From the NCBI RefSeq assembly GCF_021869535.1, contig NW_026262593.1:70644322-70708321 (forward strand): a stretch of 64,000 nucleotides of DNA. Reading direction: 5' to 3'. Positions within the stretch are counted from its first letter, which is position 1. Every line of letters starts with the position of its first letter. This document shows, in pieces, positions 21,394 to 33,200 of the stretch. This DNA comes from Mytilus californianus (lineage: Eukaryota; Mollusca; Bivalvia; Mytilida; Mytilidae). The translations under genes and the position numbers were made by a program. The notes beneath the pieces were generated by a model. That model was not told the DNA's origin, made no database searches, and saw nothing but the letters and a program-made list of their open reading frames with translations.

Positions 21394-21949
21394 TAATTAA
21401 AAGAAAAATAAGAATTTCCTTTCACTACAATATGTTGAAAAGAGCCTCAAATCTTAGCAAAATTAGCAACGAATAAATTTGAAATAGAATTAAAAATTTA
21501 AATAAACCATGTGGTCGCCATGTGCTTCTATAGGTCAGTCACGTACATGTATGTAAAAGTGTGGAAAACTGATTAGCCGGAATTCTAATTACCACCTGAT
21601 AATATAAGGTAATTCAATTAAAGGTATTTGATGTCTCAGGTGTGAAAACTTTAATGACATGTAACTTGGCTTGATTGGTGATTACGATAAGTGTCAAAAT
21701 TAGATAATCTAATTAAATATCTGTACTTCTAATGTGCCGATGAAGTCACCCAGGTCAACATTTTGGGCTCAAAAATATAAGTTTTTATGGATAAGTTTAT
21801 ATTTTCATATAATTTATTTATAAGTTTATCTCAAATGTCTCTCAATTTTAGGAAATATTTTGAAATTTAAGGAATTTTGAACACTTTCTGTCGATCATGT
21901 CAATATTATTCATAGCGTAATTCGCGCGGGTAAAATCCGTCCGTCTGAC
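21394..21949. other. No feature seen
   Basis: AT-rich sequence without supported features. Confidence 0.5.
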
Positions 21950-22085
21950 TTGGGTCAGGCACATACAGAATGTGGCCGGTGTAACTAGTTTGCTGGCGCC
22001 AAACCACTCCTAACCTGGGACAGTGGTGTAACAGTACAACATAAAACAAACTATAAAAATCAGTTGGTTTAAATAAAATACCTGC
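21950..22085 (-). repeat. Dispersed ~600-bp repeat, partial minus-strand copy
   Basis: The reverse complement matches the segment 'tatagtttgttcttatgttg' / 'ctgtccaaggttaggg' / 'cacattct...gtgcctg' of the fuller copy at 53345-53840. Truncated at both ends. Confidence 0.65.
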
Positions 22086-23265
22086 ACATCTGATTTTAGC
22101 GAAACTAAGCCACGCTCCTTTATTAAGAATCAAGACTAAATTGAATGACACTAGTTCTAGAAATGTTTAATATCTTATGGGCAGCAAGCGACCTGGAATG
22201 ATAATCAAACTGCCAAACCATACGCCTTACTTTAAGAATGTTTTGGTTTTGTTTTTACGCTCGTTAAGTGTTTACGTTCTCAAATGTTTTACAGTTTTTT
22301 AGGTCAAAAGTGAACAGGTTGAAATGGGTATATGAAGATGTAGTATAATTGCCAATGAGTCACCTTTCCACCAAGCTCCAGGAAGGTTCTCCCTTAACCT
22401 AGAATTTCGGGCACGGTAATAATATGTATTAAACAGAATAATTTCATTCGTTTATCTACATCAACTTCACTCGCGTGCTTTTCTCGCGTACCATATCAAG
22501 CGAGAAAATCAGTCTTGTGAAGATGAACAACGCCTCCGGGTGCGGTATTTTCTCGCTGTGTTGAAGACCTATTTTATTTGCGTTGTCTTTGTTGTATCTT
22601 TTGTCATTGTCATTGTATATTTTTTTTTTACAATTTGTACCTAATATGTTTGGAGACATTACAGACAAAAGTTGGTATTGAATTGTCAATCCCAGATATT
22701 TATCATCTTTGAAAAGAATAATTCTTAATACAGTACTATTCGTCAGAATGTTTTATTTACACCAAGGACTACTCCCACCCGGTAGTTAAACCCATGTAAA
22801 AGAGGGGTGCGTAAGTGACCTTGCTGCAATACTTAATGTTAATCCTACCCATCACACTCTACTTTCTAGTCGCAGTCTTAATTCTCTGACTTTCATCCCG
22901 TTAAATCTATCTATTGCATTTAATGTTAATATTGTCTCGTCCTCAATATTCTTGAAACATTTGCCACTGAACGTTAAGCAAACAACAATCAATTTCACTA
23001 CCATTGGATTGTTTTGTCAATTTTGTTCTTCGATTATAATATTCAAATATTCAATTAAAATAGATGTTTTGTAATCTATATGATAGATTGTAAAAACTAT
23101 TCATTTTTAATCATAAATTATTAATGAAGAAGATTTGTCTGTTAATTGAGTTCTGTAAATCTTAAAAGATAAATTATCAAAAATCAGATTTTTGAGTGGT
23201 GTTGTTTAATTCACCATGTATCTTTGTCATTGTAGTATTACACATTCTGAATTTTACCTAGGAAC
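22086..23265. other. No gene seen; short relic near 22330
   Basis: A short stretch at 22325-22375 resembles the 'gattgccaatgagacaact' motif found at 27500, 38230 and 38490. The rest is AT-rich with no feature. Confidence 0.45.
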
Positions 23266-23269
23266 TAAA

Positions 23270-23650
23270 CATTTGTCCTTTATTATGGACGGGGTCACAG
23301 AATAGAGAATAATTGGCAAAAAGTGCAGAATAAGGGTAAACAATATAAAGAATAGAGAAAAATAGGACAAAAAATAAAGAATAGAGAATAATGGTGTCAA
23401 AATATAAAGAATACAGAAAAATATATGGCAAAAAAAATAAACAATAGAGAATAATGAGGTGCTAAAATATAAAGAATAAAGAAAAATATATGACAAACAA
23501 ATATAGAATAGAGAATAATGGGGTGCTAAAATATAAAGAATAGAGAATAACGGGCAAACGATATACATGATATAAAGAATAGAGAATAACGGGCAAACGA
23601 TATACATGATATAAAGAATAGAGAAAAATGATATTGAAAAGAATAAAAAG
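23270..23650. repeat. Tandem repeat rich in 'ataaagaatagagaataa'
   Basis: Irregular units of about 28-40 bp, including two perfect 39-bp copies at about 23532-23610. The 117-codon minus-strand frame across it (S, Y, F, I, L-rich repeats) is a by-product of the tandem structure. Confidence 0.9.
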
Positions 23651-24091
23651 GAACCCCCTTCCAGACCCTCCTCTATTGGGTATATTATTTAAAGTTTAAA
23701 GATTAAGCATCAAGTAATAGAGTGATTAATTTGACTTTGGTATGACTAGTGCCGACAATCTGAATTTCGATGAATGGTACTGTTATTTAAAACTTATGAA
23801 ACAGAAAATATACCTTTTTCTATATAGGATGTATTATGAAATTAGAATTTAGTATCAGATTATTGATGGAATTCATTATTTTCACAAGTGAAGTAAACAG
23901 GCCATCTTGGTCTTAAAGTTAATACATTTTCATTACTAGATTATAAAATATTTTGAGTCAGTTGTCAGTCATTTCAACCGTTGTTACTTTAATACTTTTG
24001 AGACGCCTGTGTTCAATTAATAAATGTGCAGTCTATTTTTGAAAAGTGTTTTATAGTAAAGGAAATAAAGAATTATAGCTTGTGGTATGGA

Positions 24092-24203
24092 GTTTGTTCC
24101 AGTGTCAATAGCCGTATTGGTGACCTACAGTTGCTACCTTCTACGTAATTTTTTTTCTCTGGTGGAGAGTTGTCTCATTGGCAATCATACCACATCTTCT
24201 TAT
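24092..24203 (+). repeat. Dispersed ~600-bp repeat, 3' end only
   Basis: Matches the terminal part of the family ('gagagttgtctcattggcaa' and 'tcataccacatcttctt'). Confidence 0.75.
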
Positions 24204-24529
24204 TTTCATAAAGATGAAAAAAATTGTGAATACTGGAATTATGATAAAAATTAAACTTATCTCTATTTGAGCACACATAGCAGCTGCTATATTTCTTGTA
24301 GTCCCTGGATTTGTCACATATGAAAGACGAGGTTAAGCTGTTGTATTCTTATAACTTGCTTTGTTATGCATTGGCTTTACCCGTGGAGGATATGCTATGA
24401 ACCGTATATTTATTGCTCTGAAGTAAGTTTTTTCATACAGTTTCCTCAGTTAAAGTGTAACAATAGTTCACCATGATGCCATTTAATGTAATTGGATATC
24501 CTGCATTTATCATTCTTTATCATGAAATA

Positions 24530-24775
24530 ACTTATGACGGGTGTCGCATGTGGAGCAGGATCTGCTTACGCTTCCGGAGTACCCGAGATCACCACCGGTT
24601 TTAGGTGGGTTTCGTGTTGCTCATTCTATGTTGTGTTTTGTTTGCTGTTGTTTATCTTTAACTTGGTCTTTTTTTTTCGTTTTTTGCCATGGTATTGTCA
24701 GTTTATTTTCAACTCATGAGTTTGAATATTCCTTTGGTATCTTTCGCCTATCCTTTTCAAGAAAAGGGATTTTTT
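24530..24775 (-). repeat. Dispersed repeat 'agataccagagggacagtca' family, minus copy
   Basis: The reverse complement of the family at 31105-31330: 'gtggagcaggatctgcttac', 'gtttcgtgttgctcattct', 'gccatggtattgtcagttta' and 'tgagtttgaatattcc'. The two short overlapping frames here are not genes. Confidence 0.8.
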
Positions 24776-24924
24776 AGAAACATGAGGGGAATCTACTTTT
24801 GATGATTTCTTTATTCTGATTTAAATTCCAGTTTCGACAAAATATTTTATTAAGCAAGGATATCGCTGCGAATTTCAAGGATAAGGCAAGAAATTGTCAT
24901 TTTAGGAACCCCAAACACTGCTGT

Positions 24925-25045
24925 AAGCCAACTTATTTTCGCGGATACTTTATTTCGCGATTTACCCTTTCTAGTCCACGATTTATATTCGCGTTATTTT
25001 TCTACTCGCGAAAGTCGCTAAAATAAATCGCTCGCGAACATAAAT
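24925..25045. repeat. Short repeat with 'ttcgcg' palindromes
   Basis: Multiple 'tttcgcga', 'attcgcg', 'ctcgcgaa' and 'cgctcgcgaac' motifs in both orientations within 120 bp of otherwise AT-rich DNA. This suggests a small MITE or its relic; the ends could not be defined. Confidence 0.5.
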
Positions 25046-25383
25046 TGAAAGAGTGGAGGCACTCATCAGTTCACTTAGTTTCTTTTCCAAAACTCTGAAT
25101 TTCAAAGCGATTTCCATGATTTCTAAAATATATCGTCGAAATACAAATCAGAAATGAATTGAATGTATTGGTGATAAGAAAAGGAACGGTTTGTTATTAC
25201 AATATGAGTGGCTGTTGTTATTAATGAAATTAGTTTTCATACTAATAATTAAAACAAAATATAGATTCACAAAATTTGCGATATGAATTGTCTTCATATT
25301 AAAATGTGTCATACTTAATAATAGATTAAAATACATCAATTCTCTAATATTATTGTATTGATTTGAACTTGCAAACCGTAACG

Positions 25384-25648
25384 TTTGATTGATTTATTTA
25401 TTGATTGGTGTTTTTCGCCACTTTCAACACTATTGTGGTATTTCGTGGCTTTCAGTTTTTATTGGTGGAGGAAACCTGAATCTCCGGATGGAACCACCGA
25501 CATTCGGTAGGACAAGTGACAATCCTAGTCAATTAAGATTGGAGTCGAGTGCACCTGCTACGTGCGGGATTCGAAACCACAACGTCAGTGTTGACTGACA
25601 AGTGATATAGTAGTTCGACTACTTAGACCACTCAGCCACCGAGCCTCC
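25384..25648 (-). mobile_element. tRNA-derived SINE, type A, near full length
   Basis: On the minus strand it begins 'ggaggctcggtggctgagtg', has A-box-like 'tggctgagtggtctaa' and B-box-like 'ggtttcgaatcccgc', then a tRNA-unrelated body and a (tgat)n-type tail ('attgattgattgattt' side). Body sequence is shared with 30485-30678 and 34085-34191 (plus strand). A Ser/Leu-type tRNA origin is likely from the A box. Confidence 0.75.
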
Positions 25649-25649
25649 C

Positions 25650-26185
25650 TTAACGTTTGCTCTAGTCCAATCTTTAGTCCATAACCTCTTTAAAGGATGT
25701 TCGTGTCTTTTTCAAGAATTGATAATTAATGAAAATTGTTTGTGGCCGAAATGTTGGACTGGATATCATTTTGAATTATGAACTATATAGGCGACATATC
25801 CATACATTAAAAGAGGGAACCAGTCTTACATCAGTAAAACGTTGTTATCTCCCTTAGTATCGGAAGTTACCTTAAATACGTAGCGTTTTAGTTTTTCTGA
25901 AAGTAGTGTTGTTCCTCTAAGATAAAAAAAGATATGTCTGAATGGTTTTCTACATACCCATTTTGTTTGGTGCTAATACCTACTCTGAAGTTTTATTGAT
26001 ATTGTTGAACTTGTACTATTGAAATCAAATACCATTCTACTGTAAAAGACTTACGAAACCAGCCCCAAAAATTTAAGTGTAACATTACCACTTAGTTTCC
26101 TTCCAAAATTTTCTAAAGTATATGTCGGTAATTAAACGCAGAACGCAGAAAACCTGGCACATTAAGCCACCACCATATCAAATGA
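25650..26185. other. No feature seen
   Basis: AT-rich sequence without supported features. Confidence 0.5.
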
Positions 26186-26189
26186 GCAT

Positions 26190-26785
26190 CGCTAGTGGAT
26201 ATCAGTACTACATATTCTCATCTCTACACTTCCCCTCCTCGAGATAAGGGATAGCGGTACTACATATTCGCATCTCTACACTTCCCCTTCCCGAGCTAAG
26301 GGAAAGGGGTACTACATATTCTCATATCTACACTTCCCCTTCTCGAGCTAAGGGATAGCGGTACTACATATTCCCATATCTACACTTCCCCTTCCCGAGC
26401 TAAGGGATAGCGGTACTACATCTACTCATCTCTACACTTCCCCTTCTCGAGCTAAGGGATACCGGTACTACATCATCTCATCTCTTCACTTCCCCTCCTG
26501 GAGCTAAGGGATAGCGGTACTACATATACTCATTTTTACACTTCCCTTCCTCGAGCTACGGGATAGCGGTACTACATCTTCTCATATCTACACTTCCTCA
26601 TCGAGCTACGGGATAGCGGTATTACATCCTCTCATTTCTACACTTCCCCTCCTCGAGCTACGGGATAGCGGTATTACATCTTCTCATTTCTACACTTCCC
26701 CTCCTCGAGCTACGGGATAGCGGAATTACATCTTCTCATTTCTACAGTTCCTCTCCTCGAGCTACGGGATAGCGGTTCTACTGTA
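26190..26785. repeat. ~52-bp minisatellite, about 11 copies
   Basis: Head-to-tail units of about 52 bp: 'gctaagggatagcggtacta', 'catattctcat', 'ctctacacttccccttctcga'. Most carry a CTCGAG. Left copies have 'gctaaggg' and right copies 'gctacggg', so the array spread in two homogenised blocks. It lies just upstream of the first coding exon of the transporter gene. Confidence 0.92.
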
Positions 26786-26954
26786 GATTCATCATTATTC
26801 AAACACACAGTATATCTAATCCACCTCTACACTTTTACCTTCTCCAGAGTAGTATTATAATATACAAATATCAAAGTCTAACTATCTTAATCTCTTTTAA
26901 CATTTGTGTGTTTTTTTTTTCAGTTTGATCGCCAAATTTAAGAGTAGAGCCTGT

Positions 26955-27045
26955 GTGATGCTCTTTCAAAAATTACAACTGTACACGCCGACGATCGAAT
27001 GTGGGACGCCTGTCACAGTAAGACATCGCTCTACCAATTAACATA
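26955..27045 (-). repeat. Degenerate tRNA-like relic
   Basis: The minus strand reads 'gttaattggtagagcgatgt' (A-box-like) and, about 35 bp on, 'cccacattcgatcg' (weak B box). Stems do not pair well, so this is a SINE or tRNA relic, not a functional tRNA. Confidence 0.3.
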
Positions 27046-27217
27046 AATATTACTCTTATAGACGTATAACGGAAGGCGGTTATAAATCAAATAGGCCAAG
27101 ATCGAGAAGCCCATTATGTTTAAACATACTATCTCTGCTTATCTATCGAATATACGTGATTTGAATTTAACAAAATCTATCTATCTTCAGACTGATAATT
27201 TTTGTTTATAGTTAAAC

Positions 27218-27281
27218 ATGAATGACGTCGAAGACAGAGAAACTCCAAGTGAACCATTTTTAAAGCAAAGCCTGAGACAAG
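27218..27281 (+). CDS. SLC17A5-like: SLC17 exon 1 (start codon)
   Basis: ATG 27218-27220, codes '[20 protein letters not shown]' plus Q and the first base of Asp22. Acceptor-like 'tttatag' ends at 27211, so a non-coding exon may precede it. The acidic, cytosolic N-terminus with 'EPFLKQ' recalls the dileucine-bearing tail of sialin but lacks a strict [DE]xxxL[LI]. The donor is 'gtaaag'. The phase joins only to 37114, giving Asp22-Val-Pro. Confidence 0.75.
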
Positions 27282-30200
27282 GTAAAGGTTATGCAATCAC
27301 ATTATTAAGTATTCTTATTCATGAAAGGAAAACCATGCATTTAAATTGTATATATATCAAGGTAAAAAACTAGATATTCGTTTTAATATTTTGATAGTTC
27401 TGCATGTCCATGAAAAACAAAATTAGAATGCAAAATTGTTTTTTTTTAGAAATGTTTTATACTACCCGTAATAAAATACATTGGTACATTTGTACACTTA
27501 TAGAATAAGAAGATATGGTATGATTGACAACGCGACAACTATCCAGCAGAATACAAATTTAGCGAATTTAAGCAACTAGACTTAGGTTCGATAGTAGTTC
27601 AACGGCAGCAACTATCCATGATACACCAGAGAATTGATAAACATCAGGTTTTGAAAGAAACAGAACGGGCCAATTTCTCTTGAAACTGTTTCATACACAG
27701 GTTTAAAATCGGAAAATTTATTAAAATCTAGTAGAAAGTTTTTTGATTAATTTGTTCTAATATAAACCTCTTAGATTATTAAAACAAAGACTATCTGTAA
27801 AATAAAAATGTAATTCAGATTGTTGTCTTGGATTTGAAGATAATTTGGAAAAATGTATATATTTGTTTAACATTTTGCCTCGAATGACATCGTATTAAAC
27901 TTTAATTTGTTTCTAAAAGAATTATCATTTGGTTAGGAATTTTCACAATTTCTTGAAAATACTAAAACTTTACCAAACTCTATTGAAATTGCAATTTGTG
28001 TTACATGTATCTTTTAGCGTTTTATGATACGAGATGTATATCTTTTGCACGTCCACGTGTACCTGTTTTATTTTCTGTTTTAAAACATTTCTGGTATCCT
28101 CGGGTATTGTCGTAATGATACACACATTCATAAATATGAAAGCAAACATTTCATTGCTTGGATGGGATTATTATTAAACAAAAAGTAGAACGTAGTTCTG
28201 TCAGATCCTGCAAGCGAATCATGAACACAAGTTATAAACGTGATACATGTAGCACATCATAATTTTTACGGATATGTTGTTTACTGAGCCCGGAAATGTA
28301 GATACGATCCGGGTAAACTAATCGATCCCTTAAATACACTTATTCTAAAAGGTTAGCAATTCAACACTGTAATTAGATTTTAAATATTGTATTTTTTTTT
28401 TTTTTTTATTTTTATAAATATTGATTTTGTTATCAGTAAATTAAAACCAAACTAATATTATTGTTTTAAACATATACACATTCTTCAATCTGTCGATATC
28501 TGTATTTTATCATTGCACAAGGTCATGTTTTTCTCTGGCTATTAATGACGTTTTTACACTAAATCCATTGGATGTTGGATGCGTACTGATACTAGATACT
28601 TAAGTATTAGATACATGATTTTTTTTAATTAGTTGTTATTGGCTTTGATCTAGCTGTCAGTAACAGTGAGTACTCTCAGATCTGTACTTAGTGTCTTTTT
28701 TTTGTAGGGATGTATAAATACCCTGCCATGTCCGGTCTGTGTTTTTCCTTTTACTACATAAGGAAATGCCTATACCAAGTCAGGAATATGACAGTTGCTT
28801 TCCATTCGTTTGATGTGCTTGGGGTTTTGATGAAAGCCATTTGATAAGAGACTTTCCGATTTGAATTTTCCTTGAAACTGTTTTCTTGATATTTTACTTT
28901 TTTTTGTAACTTGTTTTTTTTATATTTTGTATCTATCTGATGAGTTAAGCCCTTTCAGTTGATTTTTATAGTTTGTGCATATGTTGCAGTTACATCACTG
29001 TCCCAGGTTAGGGGAGGGTTGGGCGCCCGCTAACACGTTTAACCCCGCCACATTCTTTGTGTGCCTGCCCCAAGTCAGGAGCCTGTAATTCAGTTGTTGT
29101 CGTTGTTGCTGTATATCATATTTGTATTTTGTTCATTGTTGTATTTACATAAATCAGGCCGTTAGTTTTCTCGTTTAAATTGTTTACATTTTGTCATTTC
29201 GGTGCCTTTATAGCTGACTATGCGGTATGGGTATCGCTCATTATTAAAGGCCGTATGGTGACCTATAGTGGTTAACTTCTATGTCATTTGGTCTATGGTG
29301 GGGAGTTATCTCATTGGCAATCATACCACATCTTCTTTTTTATATAATCAAGTAGGAATAGCCCAAGTGTAAAATAAATTCTGCAATCTTCGTCAGTAAG
29401 TCTCGGTTAACGTTGTTAACCTTTTTCTACGATCAATATCCTCGTCTTAGTGTTTCACAAGTCTCATATTATCAGTGTTCAGTTTCATTGTTTCAGTGTT
29501 CCATAAATTAGTGTCATTTTATCAGTGCTCCACGATAAGTCTCATTTAATAGAAAAACAAAGAATATGGGGTATCCATCCATGACACAAAAATCAATACA
29601 TGCACAGCAAAAACACGTAAAAAGCAAAGGTACAGCGCTTTTATTGCTGTTCTTCATCTCAAAGTCACAGTGAGGCCTTCAACACGGAGCCAAAAAACTC
29701 CCACATCACTGCAAGTTTAAGATTAAGCATCGGTTTGAACGTAATTCTTTGCAAAATGATTCGGATAGACTTTTAAGATGTTAAACCACCAAATAGGGCC
29801 TGGTAAAAAAAGAACATACTGGAAAGTAGTACATATCTAAAACAAAAAAGTTCCTTCGCATAGGTGTAAATATCAAACTATGTAGAATATATTTTAGTAA
29901 TTAAGGTATCAAATGAAAGGTGAAGAACTGGTGATTCTTGTAAAACAAATATTGACTGATAATTTTGAAGAATACAAAAATGTATGAATGAATTCTAAAT
30001 TTGAGGGCATATATTGTCTGTTTCTCAGAACTAAAGTACCTGGTTTGGTGTATCCAAAGTTCCGGTTATACCAGTACGGTCTGATGTGTAAATAATGGTA
30101 TATTGATCTCACCCTACACACTGGTGTTAAACTGATCACCGTAACTGCAGTTACGGTGATCCCAACATGGCGGAGCCCAAAACAAGTAAAATCGTCATTT

Positions 30201-33200
30201 TGTAATTTCTCCGTGTACACGCATAGTTATAAAGAATTACTCAGCCACTAGGTTGATAATGACGGTATTGTTGTATGTGTGTGTTCTTAATATCATATGT
30301 GACCTTGTTACCGAAATAATAGCCATTGAAAATTTACGGAAGATCATCGTAACTCCAAGAATTTTGTTTGTTATGATAGTGGTAACTTGATTATAAGATA
30401 GTCGTAACTTGGACATGATCATAGTAACTTGTTAGTGATGATCGTAACTTTCTCTATATGCTGATAGGCGCCTACATATAAATCGTGTTTGCGCTCGTGC
30501 GGGTGCACTCTACTCCAATCTTAATTGACTAGGATTGTCAGTTTTCCTATCGAAGGTCGGTGGTTTTCTCCGGGCACTCTGGCTTTCTCCACCAATAAAA
30601 ACTGGCCGCCACGAAATATCCTCAATGCGGTGCTTAAAAGTGGCGTAAAAACACCAAAAATCAAATCAAATCAAATAAATCGTGTTTGGATGTTTGATAG
30701 TGTGGCTAGAACTAGTGAATAATTTACTAATTTACTTTTTGCATTGTAGATCCACATATTCTTTAAGAGTTTGTATTTTCCATGCAAAATGCAGTGGCTG
30801 AAATGCAAAATGTCCTAATCGCTCCTCAAACACTTTTTTTCGTAAACTGTTCAGTTCTTTTGGTGTGGGTAAATAAGGTGTGCGCCAATACTGCGTCTGC
30901 ACTAGACATAAACGAACACATATAGCACATATACATGTAACCTACAAAAAAATAAAGTTACTAAGAGTGTTAAATAAATATATAATGGAAACTTTATTTT
31001 AGTATAGTTTTAACATAAGGAGGCATTATATTTTTAATATCGTTAACATCTGGTTGTCCGAATAGATAAGTATACCAATATTTGTTAAAATGTTCATGAA
31101 AAATTGCAAGAGAAGAGGGGCGTAAGATACCAGAGGAACAGTCGAACTCATAAATCGAAAATAAACTGACAACGCTATGGCTAAAAATGAAAAAAGACAA
31201 ACAGACAAATAATAGTAAACAAGAAACAACATAGAAAACTAAAGACTGAGCAACACGAACCCCACCAAAAACTGGGAGTGATCTCAGGTGCTCCGGAAGG
31301 TTAAGCAGATCCTGCTCCACATGTGCAAACTTACCTTATGTTGAAAAAATATTTCAATCACGAATCTTGTTTAGGCGTTTGTTGTTATCTTTAACACAAC
31401 TTTTTTTAATTAAAAAATTCCGTTAGCAGAAGGTTCTGACAAAATCAGTTACTATGATCATAGACATATTTTATACAATTACGACTATCTTTCAAGTTAG
31501 TTGTCCACAAGTTACGACTATCTTCTTTTGGAGTTACGGTGATCTTCCGCAAATTTTCAATGGCTATTATTTCGGTAACAAGGTCACATATGATATTAAG
31601 AAAACACACATACAACAATACCGTACATATCAACCTAGCGGCTGAGTAATTCTTTCAAACAATGCGTGTACACGGAGAAATTACAAAAAGACGATTTCAC
31701 CTGTTTTTGGCTCCGCCATGTTGGGATCACCGTAACTGCAGTTACGGTGATCAGTTTAACACCAGTGCTACATAAATGTTTGAAAGTGAAAAATTTAACG
31801 TGGATAGGAATTGGGGCCAAAATAGGTGGTGTGCGTCTAATTAAAATGTTAGTACATATACTGGTATAAAATTGAGAGAATGATGTTGCACACATAAGAG
31901 AAGTTATCTCAAAAATAAATACACCATAACTTTAAAAATACAGAACACAATAACTTTAAAAATACAGAAGAGTATACACCTCAAGCATTTGTTCATTGTT
32001 CCACAATCAGTTTTATTGGAGAGGCCTTGCATAGACTTGGCATTTTGCCCAGTCTAATTCAATTCATTTGAATATAAATATTGTTTAAACTAACTTTTTC
32101 TACGATCAGTTTCATTTCATCAATGTTCAGTCTCATTCTTTCAGTGTTCCACGATCAGTGTCATTTTCTCAATGATTCACGAACAGTTTTATTCATTCAG
32201 TGTTTCATGACATGTCTCATTTTTGACGTGTTCTGAAACCAGTCTCATATCCTCAGTGTTCCTAGATAAGTCTCTTTTATCCGTGTTCCACGATCAGTCT
32301 AAATAAATTTTCTCAGTGTTTCAAAACCAGTCACATTATCTCACTTATACACGATCAGTCACATTTTCTCAGCACGCCACAATCAGTCGAAATTTGGCAG
32401 TGTTCAATGATAAGTCTTATTTTCTCACCTTTACACAATCAGTCTCACTTTCTCGGCTTTACACAATCAATCTCATTTTCTCAATGTTCAATGATAAGTC
32501 TCATTCATTCATTGTTAAAAAATCGCAGCATTTCACAACCAGTCTCATTTTTCTCGCGTTACGCAATCAGTTTCATTTTTTCAGTGTTGCGCGATCAGTC
32601 TCATTTCCTCAGTTTTGAACAATCAGTCTCATTTTCTCAGTTTAGGACGATCAGTCTTATTTCCTCAGCCTTACGCAATCGGTCTCAATTTCTGATTATT
32701 TAGTGATCCGTCTCACTTTCTCAGTGTTTGGCGACCAGTCTCATTTTCTGAGTGTTTCACGATTAATCTCATTTTCTATGTGGTCCACGATCAGTCTCTT
32801 TTTCTATGTGGTCCACGATCAGACTTATTTTTTTCAGTGTTCCACGATTAGTATCAGTTTATATATGGTCCACGATCAGTTTTATTTTCTCTGTTTGACG
32901 ATTAGTCTCATTTTCTCAGTATTCCACGATCAGTTTCATTTTCTCAGTGTGCGAATAATAGTCTCATTTTCTCGGATTTTCCACGATTGGTCACATTTTC
33001 TCATTGTTTTACGATCAGTCTCATTTTCTTTGTGTTCCACGACCCGGCTCATTTCCCCAGCATTACACAACCAGTCTTATGTTCCCAGTATTACCAGATC
33101 AGTCTCATTTTCACAATAACCAACAGTCTCATTCTTGTCAGTCAGTCTGTCATAGTTTATTTTTAATCGTTAGTTTTAACTTCTTAAACTCCAGGAATCA

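Larger units (their letters stand above)
30119..31767. mobile_element. Long inverted-repeat (foldback) element, ~315-bp arms
   Basis: 30119-30430 is the reverse complement of 31446-31767 with scattered mismatches. The outer ends read 'cactggtgttaaactgatca' and its complement. Each arm also carries a perfect 28-bp palindrome centred on CTGCAG (30134-30161 and 31725-31752) and several 'gtaactt' motifs in its inner part. The ~1-kb middle has no ORF for a transposase; it holds a type A SINE and an 'agataccagagg' repeat that landed inside. Short frames in both arms are mirror images and not genes. Confidence 0.85.

Noticed and set aside
23254..23607. 117-codon minus-strand ORF
   Set aside because: Repeated S/Y/F/I/L peptide produced by the tandem repeat at 23270-23650.
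25384..25648. tRNA gene (Ser/Leu-like A and B boxes)
   Set aside because: No proper acceptor-stem pairing, and the body is shared with SINE copies lacking the head; a SINE explains it better.
26190..26785. CRISPR-like array
   Set aside because: The ~52-bp period contains no unique spacers; the whole unit is repeated, so it is a minisatellite in a eukaryotic genome.
30000..31900. Mirror-image ORFs ('MYTEKLQ...') in the two arms of the inverted repeat
   Set aside because: They exist only because the DNA is duplicated in inverted orientation; no similarity to a transposase seen.
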